Assembly: GCA_951812345.1 (NCBI GenBank)
Contig: OX638295.1
Coordinates: forward strand, 2,350,965-2,414,964
Origin: Rhodothermales bacterium
GTDB lineage: Bacteria > Bacteroidota > Rhodothermia > Rhodothermales > VXPQ01
DNA length: 64,000 nucleotides
Direction of reading: 5' to 3'
Of this stretch, positions 37,016 through 44,935 are shown piece by piece (within the stretch, counting starts at the first letter, position 1; each line of letters starts with the position of its first letter). Below the pieces are notes generated by a model. It saw only the letters and a program-made list of their open reading frames with translations. It was not told where the DNA came from and did no database searches. The translations under genes were made by a program, and so were the position numbers.

Positions 37016-38752
37016 ATGACCCGATCTTTTATGCGGTATCCCGTCAGGACACTTCGGAAAAAGCGGCTGCGTGCATTGTCGCTGTGTATGACCGTCGTGC
37101 TGGGATGTATGGGCTGGACTGCGGCCTCCCTGCCCGCCGCCGCGCAGCCGGCGTCTTCCCTGTTCGCCGATCTGGGAACCGACGCCGTAACGCTGGCGCC
37201 GTCCCCCCTCTCCAAAACGGGAGAACCGGCATGGATCACCGAACCCATCCCCGCCGAGGCCACCGGCTTCGTCGTACAGGGAACCACTCCGGACCGGAAT
37301 CTGACCGGATGGGTGCGCTTCGAAGACGGTCCCTGGCGCGCGCTGCGCATCGTGTTTTCCGCCACCGGAGATACCTTCTTCGCCGGTTTTCACGGGGAGG
37401 ACGTGTTTACGGCGGGCCGGTTCGAGACGCGCTTTGAAACGCGGGCGTCCGTTCGCCTCTCCGCCGCAGGCGTTTTCGATAACCGCAAGGATGCGGACCG
37501 GGAAGCAGAATCCGTCGAGAAGCGCGAAGGGGAACGAGGCGATCAGGAAGAAGCGCCTCCCGAAGAAACCGGCGAAGCGCATCTGCAGAAAACGGGTATC
37601 ATCGTCCCGCCCTTCATGTACGACAGGGACACATGGAACGCCGACCCTTTCCGGGGCGATCCTGTGGCGCTGGCCCGCCCCGATTACCGGAACATGGCCT
37701 TCCACCATGCCGCCGGTTTCTGGGCTACCACACACGAAGAGGGACTGGCGCAACTGAAAGCCATCCAGGACCTGCACCAGAATATCCGGGGATGGAGCGA
37801 CATCGGATACCATTTCGTACTGGATCAAAGCGGCCGGCTCTACCAGGGTCGGCCCTTTTTGCAGGGCGACGCCTCGCTGGATTCCGCGCCCGCGCTGGCG
37901 ATGGGCGCGCATGTGGGCGGCCATAACACCGGCAACATCGGGGTATGCATGCTGGGGTGCTACCATCCCCCCTATATCGCCCGGTGCATAGACACGCTGG
38001 CGCCGCCGACCTTCGATTCGCTGGCCGTCACCTTTTCGTTTCTGTCCGAAAATTACGGCGTCTCGCCGGACAACCTGCGCGGACACGGCCAGTTTCCCGG
38101 CGCCGCTACGAGCTGCCCGGGGGAGAACAATCTTGCGATCTTCGACGATCTGGTCAAGCGCATCCGCACCCTGCTCGTAACCGGCAATGCCCCGCTCGGC
38201 CGCGCCGCGCTTGCCGCCCGGAGCGACGAGGACGGCGTGGTGCATCTGTCCTGGGAATTTCTCGACGCCCGCGACATCGCCGCCTATCGCGTAGAGCGCG
38301 TGGAAGGCAGCGCGTCCGTGATCATTTTCGAGGGAGAGGAGCCGCATCCGGGCGATTTCACGGACGGGGGCGCAACGTATCCGGGGCAGATATCGTACCG
38401 GCTCTATGCCCGTTCGGCAGGCGGACGGGAACAGCTGCTGGCTACGGTCGCCGCAACCCTCGAACGCCCGGAACAGCATGCGCTCACCGAGAACTACCCG
38501 GACCCGTTCCTGCACGCCACGACGATCCGGTATTATCTGCCCCAGGACGGCATCGTCCACCTGACCGTGTTCGATGCGCTTGGACGCAGCGTGGCGAATC
38601 TCGTCGAAGGAGCGGCGGAGGGAGAACAATGGCACCATATTCCCTTCGATGCAACCGGACTCCCGTCGGGTACGTACTTTTATCGTTTGCGAATAGAAGG
38701 TTTTTCCGGCACGACCTACGACGAAACCCGTTCGCTTGTGCGAATGCGGTGA
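37016..38752 (+). CDS. N-acetylmuramoyl-L-alanine amidase (PGRP/Amidase_2) with C-terminal sorting-type domain
   Basis: 578 residues; basic start then hydrophobic export segment (about 20-46, ending AAAQ). About 55-195 is a beta domain of unknown type followed by a charged linker (EKREGERGDQEEAPPEE). The amidase domain covers about 200-385, with the zinc ligands expected for the T7-lysozyme/PGRP family: His230 or His231 (AFHHAAG), His357 (LRGHGQF) and Cys367 (TSCPG). The last ~90 residues look like a T9SS domain (ALTENYPDPFLHATTIRYYL ... GTTYDETRSLVRMR), with NYPDPF instead of NYPNPF. It should cleave the amide bond between MurNAc and the stem peptide outside the cell, in self-remodelling or attack on other bacteria. 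Confidence 0.9.
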   Translation: MTRSFMRYPVRTLRKKRLRALSLCMTVVLGCMGWTAASLPAAAQPASSLFADLGTDAVTLAPSPLSKTGEPAWITEPIPAEATGFVVQGTTPDRNLTGWVRFEDGPWRALRIVFSATGDTFFAGFHGEDVFTAGRFETRFETRASVRLSAAGVFDNRKDADREAESVEKREGERGDQEEAPPEETGEAHLQKTGIIVPPFMYDRDTWNADPFRGDPVALARPDYRNMAFHHAAGFWATTHEEGLAQLKAIQDLHQNIRGWSDIGYHFVLDQSGRLYQGRPFLQGDASLDSAPALAMGAHVGGHNTGNIGVCMLGCYHPPYIARCIDTLAPPTFDSLAVTFSFLSENYGVSPDNLRGHGQFPGAATSCPGENNLAIFDDLVKRIRTLLVTGNAPLGRAALAARSDEDGVVHLSWEFLDARDIAAYRVERVEGSASVIIFEGEEPHPGDFTDGGATYPGQISYRLYARSAGGREQLLATVAATLERPEQHALTENYPDPFLHATTIRYYLPQDGIVHLTVFDALGRSVANLVEGAAEGEQWHHIPFDATGLPSGTYFYRLRIEGFSGTTYDETRSLVRMR

Positions 38753-38817
38753 GTTCCGGCGAGGCCGCCGCTGTTTTACAAGCCCCGTCCGAAAGGGCAT
38801 AAGCCCGGCGCGAAACC

Positions 38818-40731
38818 ATGACCGATCAACGCCACACGGCTTCTCCGGTGGAACAACAAACCCCCGAATCCGGGGAGGCGGCGGAGCATTCGTCGCCGGA
38901 AGGAACGCTGCGCAACGACGCTCCCCCGCCCGAAACGCCCGCCGGAGCAGACCAGGCCCCCATGCCCGACACCTGGGCCCGGTATCCATCCTGGGCCCGC
39001 GATCTGGCGCGCAAGTACCTCACGAAGACGCTCACGCAGTTCATCCTGTACGGCAATGTCCGCGATCTCGTCCCCGGAGAAACGGAAGAAGGAAAGCCCG
39101 GATACGCCCCGCTCCGCGATTTTCTGGTAAACGACCTGTTTGCGGCGCGGGACATCGTGATTTTTTACGACCGTTCCGCCGGCATCCATTTTGCCGACGC
39201 CGCGTCGCGGAAAGACTTCCACCGGGCCGTTTCGGGGTACGACGCCATTTTCGGCACCGACTATGCGCGCGCCCTGCCGAGAGACCCGGTCCGCGTGTTT
39301 TCCGTGCTGGAAAATTATTTTCGTACGCGCCTTGCCGACGGTTTGCGCATTGCCTGCGTGGTGGATTATGCGGAAACCATCGTTCCGATGGCCGAGGCGT
39401 CCATGTATTCCGCCGAAGATCGAAACGCGCTCGTGTTCCTCCAGAAATGGGCGCACGATCCCCTCTTCCTCGAAGGCGACTTCACCCTCTGCCTCATTGC
39501 GGAAAATCTCACGGACCTGAACCGGCAACTCGTGCAAAGTCCGTACACGGCGGAAATACGGATTCCCATGCCGGACGAGGAAGCCCGGCTCGCCTTCGTA
39601 CACTGGTCCCTGATCGACCGGAAAAATATCTTTGCGCAACATTCGGAGGTCTCTCCGGAAGCCGTAGCCCACCACAGCGCCGGACTCGGCTATATCCAGC
39701 TCCGCACGATTCTTGCCGACGTGCTCGAAAACCGCACGCTGCTGACCTTCGAGGCGCTTTCCAGCATGAAAAAGGAGTTCATCGAGGCGGAAGCGTACGG
39801 CATGCTGGAATTCGTGGAAACCGAACTCGATCTCGACATGGTGGCGGGGCACCGGGAAGCAAAGGAGCATCTCCGGCAGGCCGCCGGGGCGTTGCGGGCC
39901 TCCCGCCCGGATGTATTGCCCATGGGATATCTGGTCAGCGGTCCCGTGGGAACGGGCAAAACCTTCCTGATCACCTGCTTTGCGGGCGAGATAGGCATCC
40001 CGATGGTCACGCTGAAAAACTTCCGCTCGCAGTGGCAGGGCGTCACGGAAGGCAATCTCGAAAAAATTCTCCATTTGCTCGAGGCCATGACACCGGTGGC
40101 GGTAATGATCGACGAGGCGGACACGGCCCTCGGCAACCGCGACGCCCAGGGCGACTCGGGCGTTTCCAGCCGGGTGTTCGGACAGATCGCCACCTTCATG
40201 AGCAACCCGTCGCACCGGGGGCGCATTCTCTTTTTTCTCGTCACGGCGCGCCCTGACCTGATGCCCATCGACCTGAAGCGGCAGGGACGCGCCGAAGAAC
40301 ACATCGCCCTGTTCTACCCGGAAGCGAAGGAAGAACGCGAGGAACTGCTTCGCGTCACCATGCAGCGGACAGGCACCCGGCTGGACATGGGCGACATGCC
40401 GGATGTGCTGCTCGACAGCGACCGCCCGTTCAGCGGGGCGGACATGGAGGCGTTGTTTACGCGGGCGAAGTTCCGAGCAGGGATTCAACGAACGGAAGAC
40501 GGCGCCGTGCTGCCGAGCATGGCGACAGGCGTATACCCCATTACAAAAGAGATTCTCGAAGAAGCCGTACGCGACTTCATCCCGCCCGCCTATCCCGAAG
40601 AAGTGGAGCTGCAAACGCTGGTGGCCGTGCTGGAATGCACAAGCAGGGCCCTGCTGCCCGAAAAATATCGAACGATGGAACGGGCTGCCATCATCCGGCG
40701 CGTGCAGGAATTGAAGCACCTCGTGGAATAG
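38818..40731 (+). CDS. Two-domain AAA+ ATPase
   Basis: 637 residues, no signal peptide. A disordered acidic/Pro-rich N-tail (1-50) precedes a first AAA-like region (~60-340) in which no Walker A is visible but AAA-type structure remains (CVVDYAETIVPMA, FLQKWAHDPLF). The second module is intact: Walker A GPVGTGKT at 375-382, Walker B VMIDEAD at 429-435, a sensor-like FFLVTARPDLMP near 475 and an arginine-rich lid. The first module may be a degenerate regulatory ring, as in Cdc48/NSF-like or Vps4-like remodellers. The next gene (mazG) is convergent and the previous one is a secreted amidase, so context gives no function. A protein-remodelling or unfolding role is inferred only from the family. 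Confidence 0.8.
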   Translation: MTDQRHTASPVEQQTPESGEAAEHSSPEGTLRNDAPPPETPAGADQAPMPDTWARYPSWARDLARKYLTKTLTQFILYGNVRDLVPGETEEGKPGYAPLRDFLVNDLFAARDIVIFYDRSAGIHFADAASRKDFHRAVSGYDAIFGTDYARALPRDPVRVFSVLENYFRTRLADGLRIACVVDYAETIVPMAEASMYSAEDRNALVFLQKWAHDPLFLEGDFTLCLIAENLTDLNRQLVQSPYTAEIRIPMPDEEARLAFVHWSLIDRKNIFAQHSEVSPEAVAHHSAGLGYIQLRTILADVLENRTLLTFEALSSMKKEFIEAEAYGMLEFVETELDLDMVAGHREAKEHLRQAAGALRASRPDVLPMGYLVSGPVGTGKTFLITCFAGEIGIPMVTLKNFRSQWQGVTEGNLEKILHLLEAMTPVAVMIDEADTALGNRDAQGDSGVSSRVFGQIATFMSNPSHRGRILFFLVTARPDLMPIDLKRQGRAEEHIALFYPEAKEEREELLRVTMQRTGTRLDMGDMPDVLLDSDRPFSGADMEALFTRAKFRAGIQRTEDGAVLPSMATGVYPITKEILEEAVRDFIPPAYPEEVELQTLVAVLECTSRALLPEKYRTMERAAIIRRVQELKHLVE

Positions 40732-40894
40732 CGAGTGGGCCGGATTTCCGCAAGAGATCAATCAGATCGACCGGCGCGGGCAGCACGCGGGCGGCTTGCC
40801 TCAGGGCATTGCGGAATGCATGCGGGGACACTGATTGTTGCGAAGGGGTACGAGGAAAGTCCGCCGCCGATGCCCGGATTGGCTAAAAGGGCGG

Positions 40895-41770
40895 TCAATC
40901 CTGGCCGCTGCCGCCTTTTGCATCCAGCCCTTTCGCCTCTTCCCAGAAGGCGTCCATTTCCGCCAGATCCGATTCGGCAGGGGTCCGGCCCGACGCCGCC
41001 AGCCGCTCCTCGATATGCCTGAAGCGCCGTACGAACGTATCGTTCGTGCGAGAAAGCGCGTTTTCCGCATTGAGGCCGCTCATCCGCGCATAATTCACCA
41101 GCGCAAAGAGCACATCGCCGAACTCGCGCTCCCTTTCTTCCGGCGAGGCGCCCGGAGCGTCCGCATCCGCAAATTCGCGGATCTCCTCGACAACCTTCTC
41201 CCAGGCGTCTGCCCGCTCCGGGAAGTCGAAGCCCACGCCGGAGGCTTTTTGCTGGACGCGATGCGCCCTGAGGAGGGCCGGGAGATGCCGGGGCACGCCC
41301 TCCAGCGCCGATTTCTTCGCGCCCTCGGCCAACTTGATCTGCTCCCAATTACGAACCACTTCTCCCGCATTTTCCACCTGCGTATCCTCGAACACATGCG
41401 GGTGGCGCCGCACCAGTTTCGCGGTTTCCTTCCGGATAATGTCCGTCATAGAGAACCGCTCGTCCCCCTCGGCAATCACGCCATGAAACGCCACGTGCAG
41501 CAGCAGGTCGCCCAGTTCCTCGCACAAGCCGTCCAGGTCCCCTTCGTCGATGGCCGAAACGGTCTCGTAGGCCTCCTCGATCAGCAGGTGCTTGACGGAT
41601 TCGTGGGTCTGCTCCCGATCCCAGGGGCAATCCCTCCGCAACTGCCGGACAATCGCGGAAAATGCGGCATACGCCGCCTGCTCTTCTTCGCCCGGCGCAA
41701 ACGCGGGGTCAGCGATGCGATCGTACGCATTTTTTTTCGTGGAAACGTTTTTTGCGGAAACCGAGGACAT
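40895..41770 (-). CDS. mazG: Nucleoside triphosphate pyrophosphohydrolase MazG
   Basis: 291 residues from the ATG at 41770 (MSSVSAKNV). An ATG at 41785 and a TTG at 41803 are in frame and cannot be excluded. Two MazG modules: the first has RDCPWDREQTHESVKHLLIE and EEAYETVSA with EELGDLLLHVAFH (the EExxE..ExxD metal site), the second has FDFPERADAWEKVVEEIRE and EREFGDVLFALVNYAR. Hydrolyses (d)NTPs to monophosphates and PPi, removing aberrant nucleotides or tuning nucleotide pools. Transcribed away from the ssb operon across a ~430-bp region that holds a palindromic element and DnaA-box-like sites. Confidence 0.92.
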   Translation of the reverse strand: MSSVSAKNVSTKKNAYDRIADPAFAPGEEEQAAYAAFSAIVRQLRRDCPWDREQTHESVKHLLIEEAYETVSAIDEGDLDGLCEELGDLLLHVAFHGVIAEGDERFSMTDIIRKETAKLVRRHPHVFEDTQVENAGEVVRNWEQIKLAEGAKKSALEGVPRHLPALLRAHRVQQKASGVGFDFPERADAWEKVVEEIREFADADAPGASPEEREREFGDVLFALVNYARMSGLNAENALSRTNDTFVRRFRHIEERLAASGRTPAESDLAEMDAFWEEAKGLDAKGGSGQD

Positions 41771-41808
41771 ATGTTCAGTGTACATATATTGTTGTCGAGA
41801 CAAAAACA

Positions 41809-41856
41809 GGGTACTCTAATTAAGTCCGCAAAGTTCAGAGGCTGAGAGGGGTGGGC
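41809..41856 (-). repeat. Palindromic upstream element, copy 3
   Basis: Read on the minus strand: CTCTGAA, loop CTTTGCGGACTTA, ATTAGAG, TACCC. It ends 38 bp before the mazG ATG and points toward mazG. The 44 bp at 41813-41856 match copy 2 at 40 positions. Confidence 0.8.
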
Positions 41857-42198
41857 GGCGGCGCGTTCCGGCATGATGAAAAACATGCGGCGGGTTGCGC
41901 GCAGGCGTACGCCAGTGTGCACAACCACCCTGTTTTCCACAAGATGTACACCACCCGCGAGAATCCGGGACTTTTATCCACAACCCAAAGCGAAACGTGT
42001 CCAAAAGATGTGAGGAACTAATCGCCATGATTTCCGACCTTGTGCGTAACGTAGAAACTCGGTATTTCCTCCTTGAGGCCAGCAAAAATATTTGTCCCAG
42101 AGGTTATGTTTAAGGACAGTGCGGGTCTATAAGCCGAGCCTGCACCCGCTGTGTCGCCGGCAGGCATCGTACTCACCACACATATTAGAGGTATTCTT
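41857..42198. other. Divergent mazG/ssb regulatory region
   Basis: No gene is supported; a 72-codon plus-strand frame has no recognisable features. The stretch holds a cluster of DnaA-box-like 9-mers (see next entry). Further on, TATGTTTA at 42105-42112 resembles the Bacteroidota -7 element, but no -33 TTG lies at the right distance. TTAGAGG just before the ssb ATG is a plausible ribosome-binding site. Confidence 0.45.
41916..41982. promoter_or_regulatory. Cluster of DnaA-box-like 9-mers
   Basis: TTATCCACA at 41974-41982 is a perfect consensus DnaA box. TTTTCCACA at 41933-41941 fits the looser consensus TTWTNCACA. TGTGCACAA at 41916-41924 is one mismatch away on the opposite strand. Three sites within 67 bp upstream of ssb are more than expected at this GC content. 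They could mediate DnaA control of ssb/mazG or be a DnaA-titrating site. Neither dnaA nor dnaN is visible nearby, so an origin is not claimed. Confidence 0.4.
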
Positions 42199-42660
42199 AT
42201 GGCATATGCCATCAACAAAGCCATTCTGATTGGAAATCTGGGACAGGATCCGGAAATGCGCTACACCGGAAACGGGACGCCGGTATGCAACATGCGGCTT
42301 GCAACTACCGAACGCTACAAGGATGCAAACGGCGAAATGGTTGAGCGAACCGAATGGCACAACGTCGTAGCCTGGGCCCGTCTTGCGGAAATCTGCGGCG
42401 AATACCTGCGAAAAGGATCCAAGGTGTATTTCGAGGGGCAATTACAAACGCGCTCCTGGGAAGACCGCGATGGTAACACGCGCTATACCACGGAAATTCG
42501 CGCCCGTGAAATGATGATGCTGGACTCACGGGGTGAGAACGGATCGGGAGGCGGCTTTTCCGGGGGGGGAGCTAATCGGTCCCGGAATGCAGCTACCGCA
42601 AGCAAGGCCCCTGTCGAAGATGCCGCAGGATTCGAACCGGACGACGATCTCCCGTTCTGA
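42199..42660 (+). CDS. ssb: Single-stranded DNA-binding protein
   Basis: 153 residues starting [20 protein letters not shown], the standard OB-fold beginning of bacterial SSB. An in-frame GTG 48 bp upstream is disfavoured because the ATG has a good ribosome-binding site and aligns with the family. The OB fold runs to about 108 ([29 protein letters not shown]). A Gly/Ser/Asn-rich linker follows and the acidic tip DDDLPF recruits replication and repair partners. It heads a tight operon: 3 bp to the deoxyribosyltransferase gene, then the methyltransferase and creatininase-like genes. Confidence 0.96.
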   Translation: MAYAINKAILIGNLGQDPEMRYTGNGTPVCNMRLATTERYKDANGEMVERTEWHNVVAWARLAEICGEYLRKGSKVYFEGQLQTRSWEDRDGNTRYTTEIRAREMMMLDSRGENGSGGGFSGGGANRSRNAATASKAPVEDAAGFEPDDDLPF

Positions 42661-42663
42661 TCC

Positions 42664-43149
42664 ATGCCGGAGCATGCCCGCAAGACGCTGTATCTCGCCA
42701 ATCCCTACGGATTCTCGGCGCAGCAAAAGGCCGGACCGCTGGCCGATCTCGCAAAGGCGCTGAACGAAGCCGGAGCGGACGTGTGGGAACCCTTCGAGCG
42801 CAACAGCCAGATCGACTTCAGCAAGGAAGGCTGGGCCTATGAAATAGGACAGGCCGATGTGCGGGATGTGCGCGAAGCAGACGGGATATTCGCCGTGGTA
42901 AACGGATGCCCCCCGGACGAAGGCGTCATGGTGGAACTGGGTCTGGCCATCGCCTGGGGCAAACCGACGTTTCTGTTCCGGGACGACTTCCGGCGCTGTA
43001 CGGACAGCAAAACCTACCCGCTCAACCTGATGCTCTTCGCAGGGCTTCCGGCCCAGGGATGGGAACGCTGGTGGTATACCTCCATTGAGGAGATCGCCGA
43101 CCCGGAAAAGGCGCTGGTTCCGTGGTTGCACGGGGAAACGTCCACCTGA
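42664..43149 (+). CDS. Nucleoside 2-deoxyribosyltransferase family protein
   Basis: 161 residues. YLANPYGFSAQQKAG near the start, DEGVMVELG at 85-93 (with Glu91 in the position of the catalytic glutamate) and YPLNLMLF near 119 fit the PF05014 family. Members exchange the base on 2'-deoxynucleosides or, as in the DNPH1/Rcl branch, hydrolyse 2'-deoxynucleoside 5'-monophosphates. Placement directly after ssb (3 bp) and before a DNA methyltransferase (15 bp) suggests a role in deoxynucleotide salvage or sanitation. Transferase versus hydrolase cannot be settled from the sequence alone. Confidence 0.85.
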   Translation: MPEHARKTLYLANPYGFSAQQKAGPLADLAKALNEAGADVWEPFERNSQIDFSKEGWAYEIGQADVRDVREADGIFAVVNGCPPDEGVMVELGLAIAWGKPTFLFRDDFRRCTDSKTYPLNLMLFAGLPAQGWERWWYTSIEEIADPEKALVPWLHGETST

Positions 43150-43164
43150 CACAAAACGCGCCGG

Positions 43165-44010
43165 ATGCAGGCGAACGGGCAGAACACACCGGTCATGGAA
43201 TGCAGGAATAACCTTGCATTCATGCAGGAACTCGACGACGAGCAGATGAAACTGATCGTCACGTCGCCTCCCTATAACCTCGGAAAATCCTACGAGAAAC
43301 GGGCGCCGCTGGAAGAGTACCTGCGCCGGCAGGATCGCGTCATTTCCGAATGCGTGCGACTCCTGCACCCCTCGGGCTCCCTGTGCTGGCAGGTCGGAAA
43401 CTATGTGGAGCAGGGAGAAATTATCCCGCTCGACACCGTGCTGTACCCGCTCTTCCGCAAGCACAATCTGAAGATGCGGAACCGGATCGTGTGGCACTTC
43501 GGGCACGGCCTGCATTGCTCGAAGCGGTTCTCCGGGCGCTACGAAACGATCAACTGGTGGACCCGGAGCAACGATTACACGTTTCACCTCGACGCGGTGC
43601 GAATTCCGGCCAAATATCCGAACAAACGGCATTTCAAGGGGCCTAACATCGGGCAGCTTTCGGGCAACCCAAATGGTAAGAACCCCAGCGATGTGTGGCT
43701 GTTTCCCAACGTCAAGAGCAATCATGTGGAGAAAACGATCCACCCATGCCAGTTTCCTGTCGAACTGGTGGAACGGCTCGTGCTGTCCATGACCGATCCG
43801 GGAGATGCGGTCTTCGATCCGTACATGGGCGTCGGATCGTCGATCGTCGCAGCCCTGAGGCACGGCAGGAAAGCATACGGTTGCGATATCGTGCCCGAAT
43901 ACGTGGCGATCGCCCGCGAGCGGGTCCGGGCGCTGCGCGACGGCACGCTCCGCACGCGCCCCATGGGGAAACCAGTGTACGATCCCGGCCCACGGCGTAG
44001 CGGACAGTGA
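43165..44010 (+). CDS. Site-specific DNA methyltransferase (N4-cytosine or N6-adenine)
   Basis: 281 residues. Catalytic motif IV is TSPPYNLG at 33-40. The SAM-binding motif I comes late (DPYMGVGSS from residue 218), giving the beta-class circular order of PF01555. TSPPY is common in N4-cytosine enzymes but also found in some N6-adenine ones. The middle (FSGRYETINWWTRSNDYTFH, PNVKSNHVEKTIHPCQFP) is typical of the family; the variable part would form the target recognition region. No restriction endonuclease lies nearby, so it is an orphan methylase in an ssb operon, pointing to a housekeeping or regulatory role rather than classical restriction-modification. Confidence 0.9.
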   Translation: MQANGQNTPVMECRNNLAFMQELDDEQMKLIVTSPPYNLGKSYEKRAPLEEYLRRQDRVISECVRLLHPSGSLCWQVGNYVEQGEIIPLDTVLYPLFRKHNLKMRNRIVWHFGHGLHCSKRFSGRYETINWWTRSNDYTFHLDAVRIPAKYPNKRHFKGPNIGQLSGNPNGKNPSDVWLFPNVKSNHVEKTIHPCQFPVELVERLVLSMTDPGDAVFDPYMGVGSSIVAALRHGRKAYGCDIVPEYVAIARERVRALRDGTLRTRPMGKPVYDPGPRRSGQ

Positions 44011-44056
44011 AAAGCGTTGCTTATATTCTTCTCCGACGAACTGCCCTGCCCCCACC

Positions 44057-44824
44057 ATGCCCATTCGCCCGTACATCCTTGCCGACACCAACTGGAAGGC
44101 CGTCCGGCAAACAACATACGATGTGGCTGTCCTGCCCTGGGGCGCAACGGAAGCGCACAACTACCACCTGCCCTACTCCACCGATGTGGTCGAGTGCGAC
44201 CATATCGCCGCTGAAGCGGCACGCAAGGCATGGGAGGCCGGCGCCAACATCATTGTCCTGCCCACGATTCCTTTCGGCGTCAACACCGGGCAACTGGACA
44301 TTAAGCTCGACATGAATCTCTATCCGAGTACGCAAGCCGCCATCCTCGAGGATGTCGTCGATGCGGTCTCGCGCACAGAAATCCGCAAACTGCTTATACT
44401 CAACGGCCACGGAGGCAACGATTTTCGACCAATGATCCGGGAAATCGGCGCCGCGCATCCGGAAATGTTTCTGTGCGAAATGCACTGGTTTCGGATTATG
44501 AACCTTGCGGAGTATTTCGAAATGCCGGCGGATCATGCCGGTGAAATGGAAACGAGCCTTATGATGTACTTTTGCCCCGAACTGGTGCTTCCACTCGAAG
44601 AAGCCGGCGACGGCGCAGAACGGCGATTCAATATCGAGGGATTGCGGGGAAAATGGGCTTGGGCCGAACGGCAGTGGTCGAAGGTAACCGAAAGCACCGG
44701 GGTTGGAGACCCTTCGCGGGCCACTCCGGATAAGGGAGCCCGGTTCTTCGACGACGTGACCACGAAAATCGCAGCCTTCCTGAAGGAACTGGCGGACGCC
44801 GATCTCGACGACCTGTACGAATAG
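44057..44824 (+). CDS. Creatininase-family amidohydrolase
   Basis: 255 residues. Metal-binding motifs of the creatininase/FAPy-deformylase fold are present: GATEAHNYHLPYSTD with Glu32, His34 and Asp43, then LNGHGGND near 117 and HAGEMETS near 158. The family cleaves cyclic or formyl amides (creatinine, formylamino-pyrimidines in riboflavin/F420 routes) or precursor peptides (mycofactocin MftE). No creatine genes are present. It lies 46 bp after the DNA methyltransferase and is transcribed the same way. Repair or turnover of a damaged base-like amide is an attractive but unproven role. Confidence 0.87.
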   Translation: MPIRPYILADTNWKAVRQTTYDVAVLPWGATEAHNYHLPYSTDVVECDHIAAEAARKAWEAGANIIVLPTIPFGVNTGQLDIKLDMNLYPSTQAAILEDVVDAVSRTEIRKLLILNGHGGNDFRPMIREIGAAHPEMFLCEMHWFRIMNLAEYFEMPADHAGEMETSLMMYFCPELVLPLEEAGDGAERRFNIEGLRGKWAWAERQWSKVTESTGVGDPSRATPDKGARFFDDVTTKIAAFLKELADADLDDLYE

Positions 44825-44935
44825 CCGACTGCGCACCGCTCGCTCCCGCTCCGTTATTCCTGCGCGAATGTATGCGTAAATCCCTACTTTTCTACCTACT
44901 TTTCCATCTGTCATCAGGAACTTGCCACCCCTCCG

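Noticed and set aside
36950..38989. A 679-codon minus-strand open frame
   Set aside because: Antisense to the PGRP amidase with complete zinc ligands; no homology-like features of its own.
40852..40863. GAGGAAAGTCCG, a string typical of RNase P RNA
   Set aside because: RNase P RNA would need about 300 further bases here, but mazG coding sequence begins 32 bp away and none of the other conserved RNase P blocks is visible. Treated as coincidence.
41916..41982. Chromosomal replication origin
   Set aside because: Only three box-like sites, no adjacent AT-rich unwinding element and no dnaA, dnaN, gyrB or parAB nearby. Kept only as a DnaA-box cluster.
41895..42113. A 72-codon plus-strand frame between mazG and ssb
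   Set aside because: No ribosome-binding site, no recognisable sequence features, and it overlaps the DnaA-box-like cluster; likely non-coding.
44880..44912. CTACTTTT repeats before the CorC-type gene as a third A-tract array
   Set aside because: The spacing is 12 and 8 bp rather than 11 and the GGTATA core is missing, so it is not counted with the two arrays.
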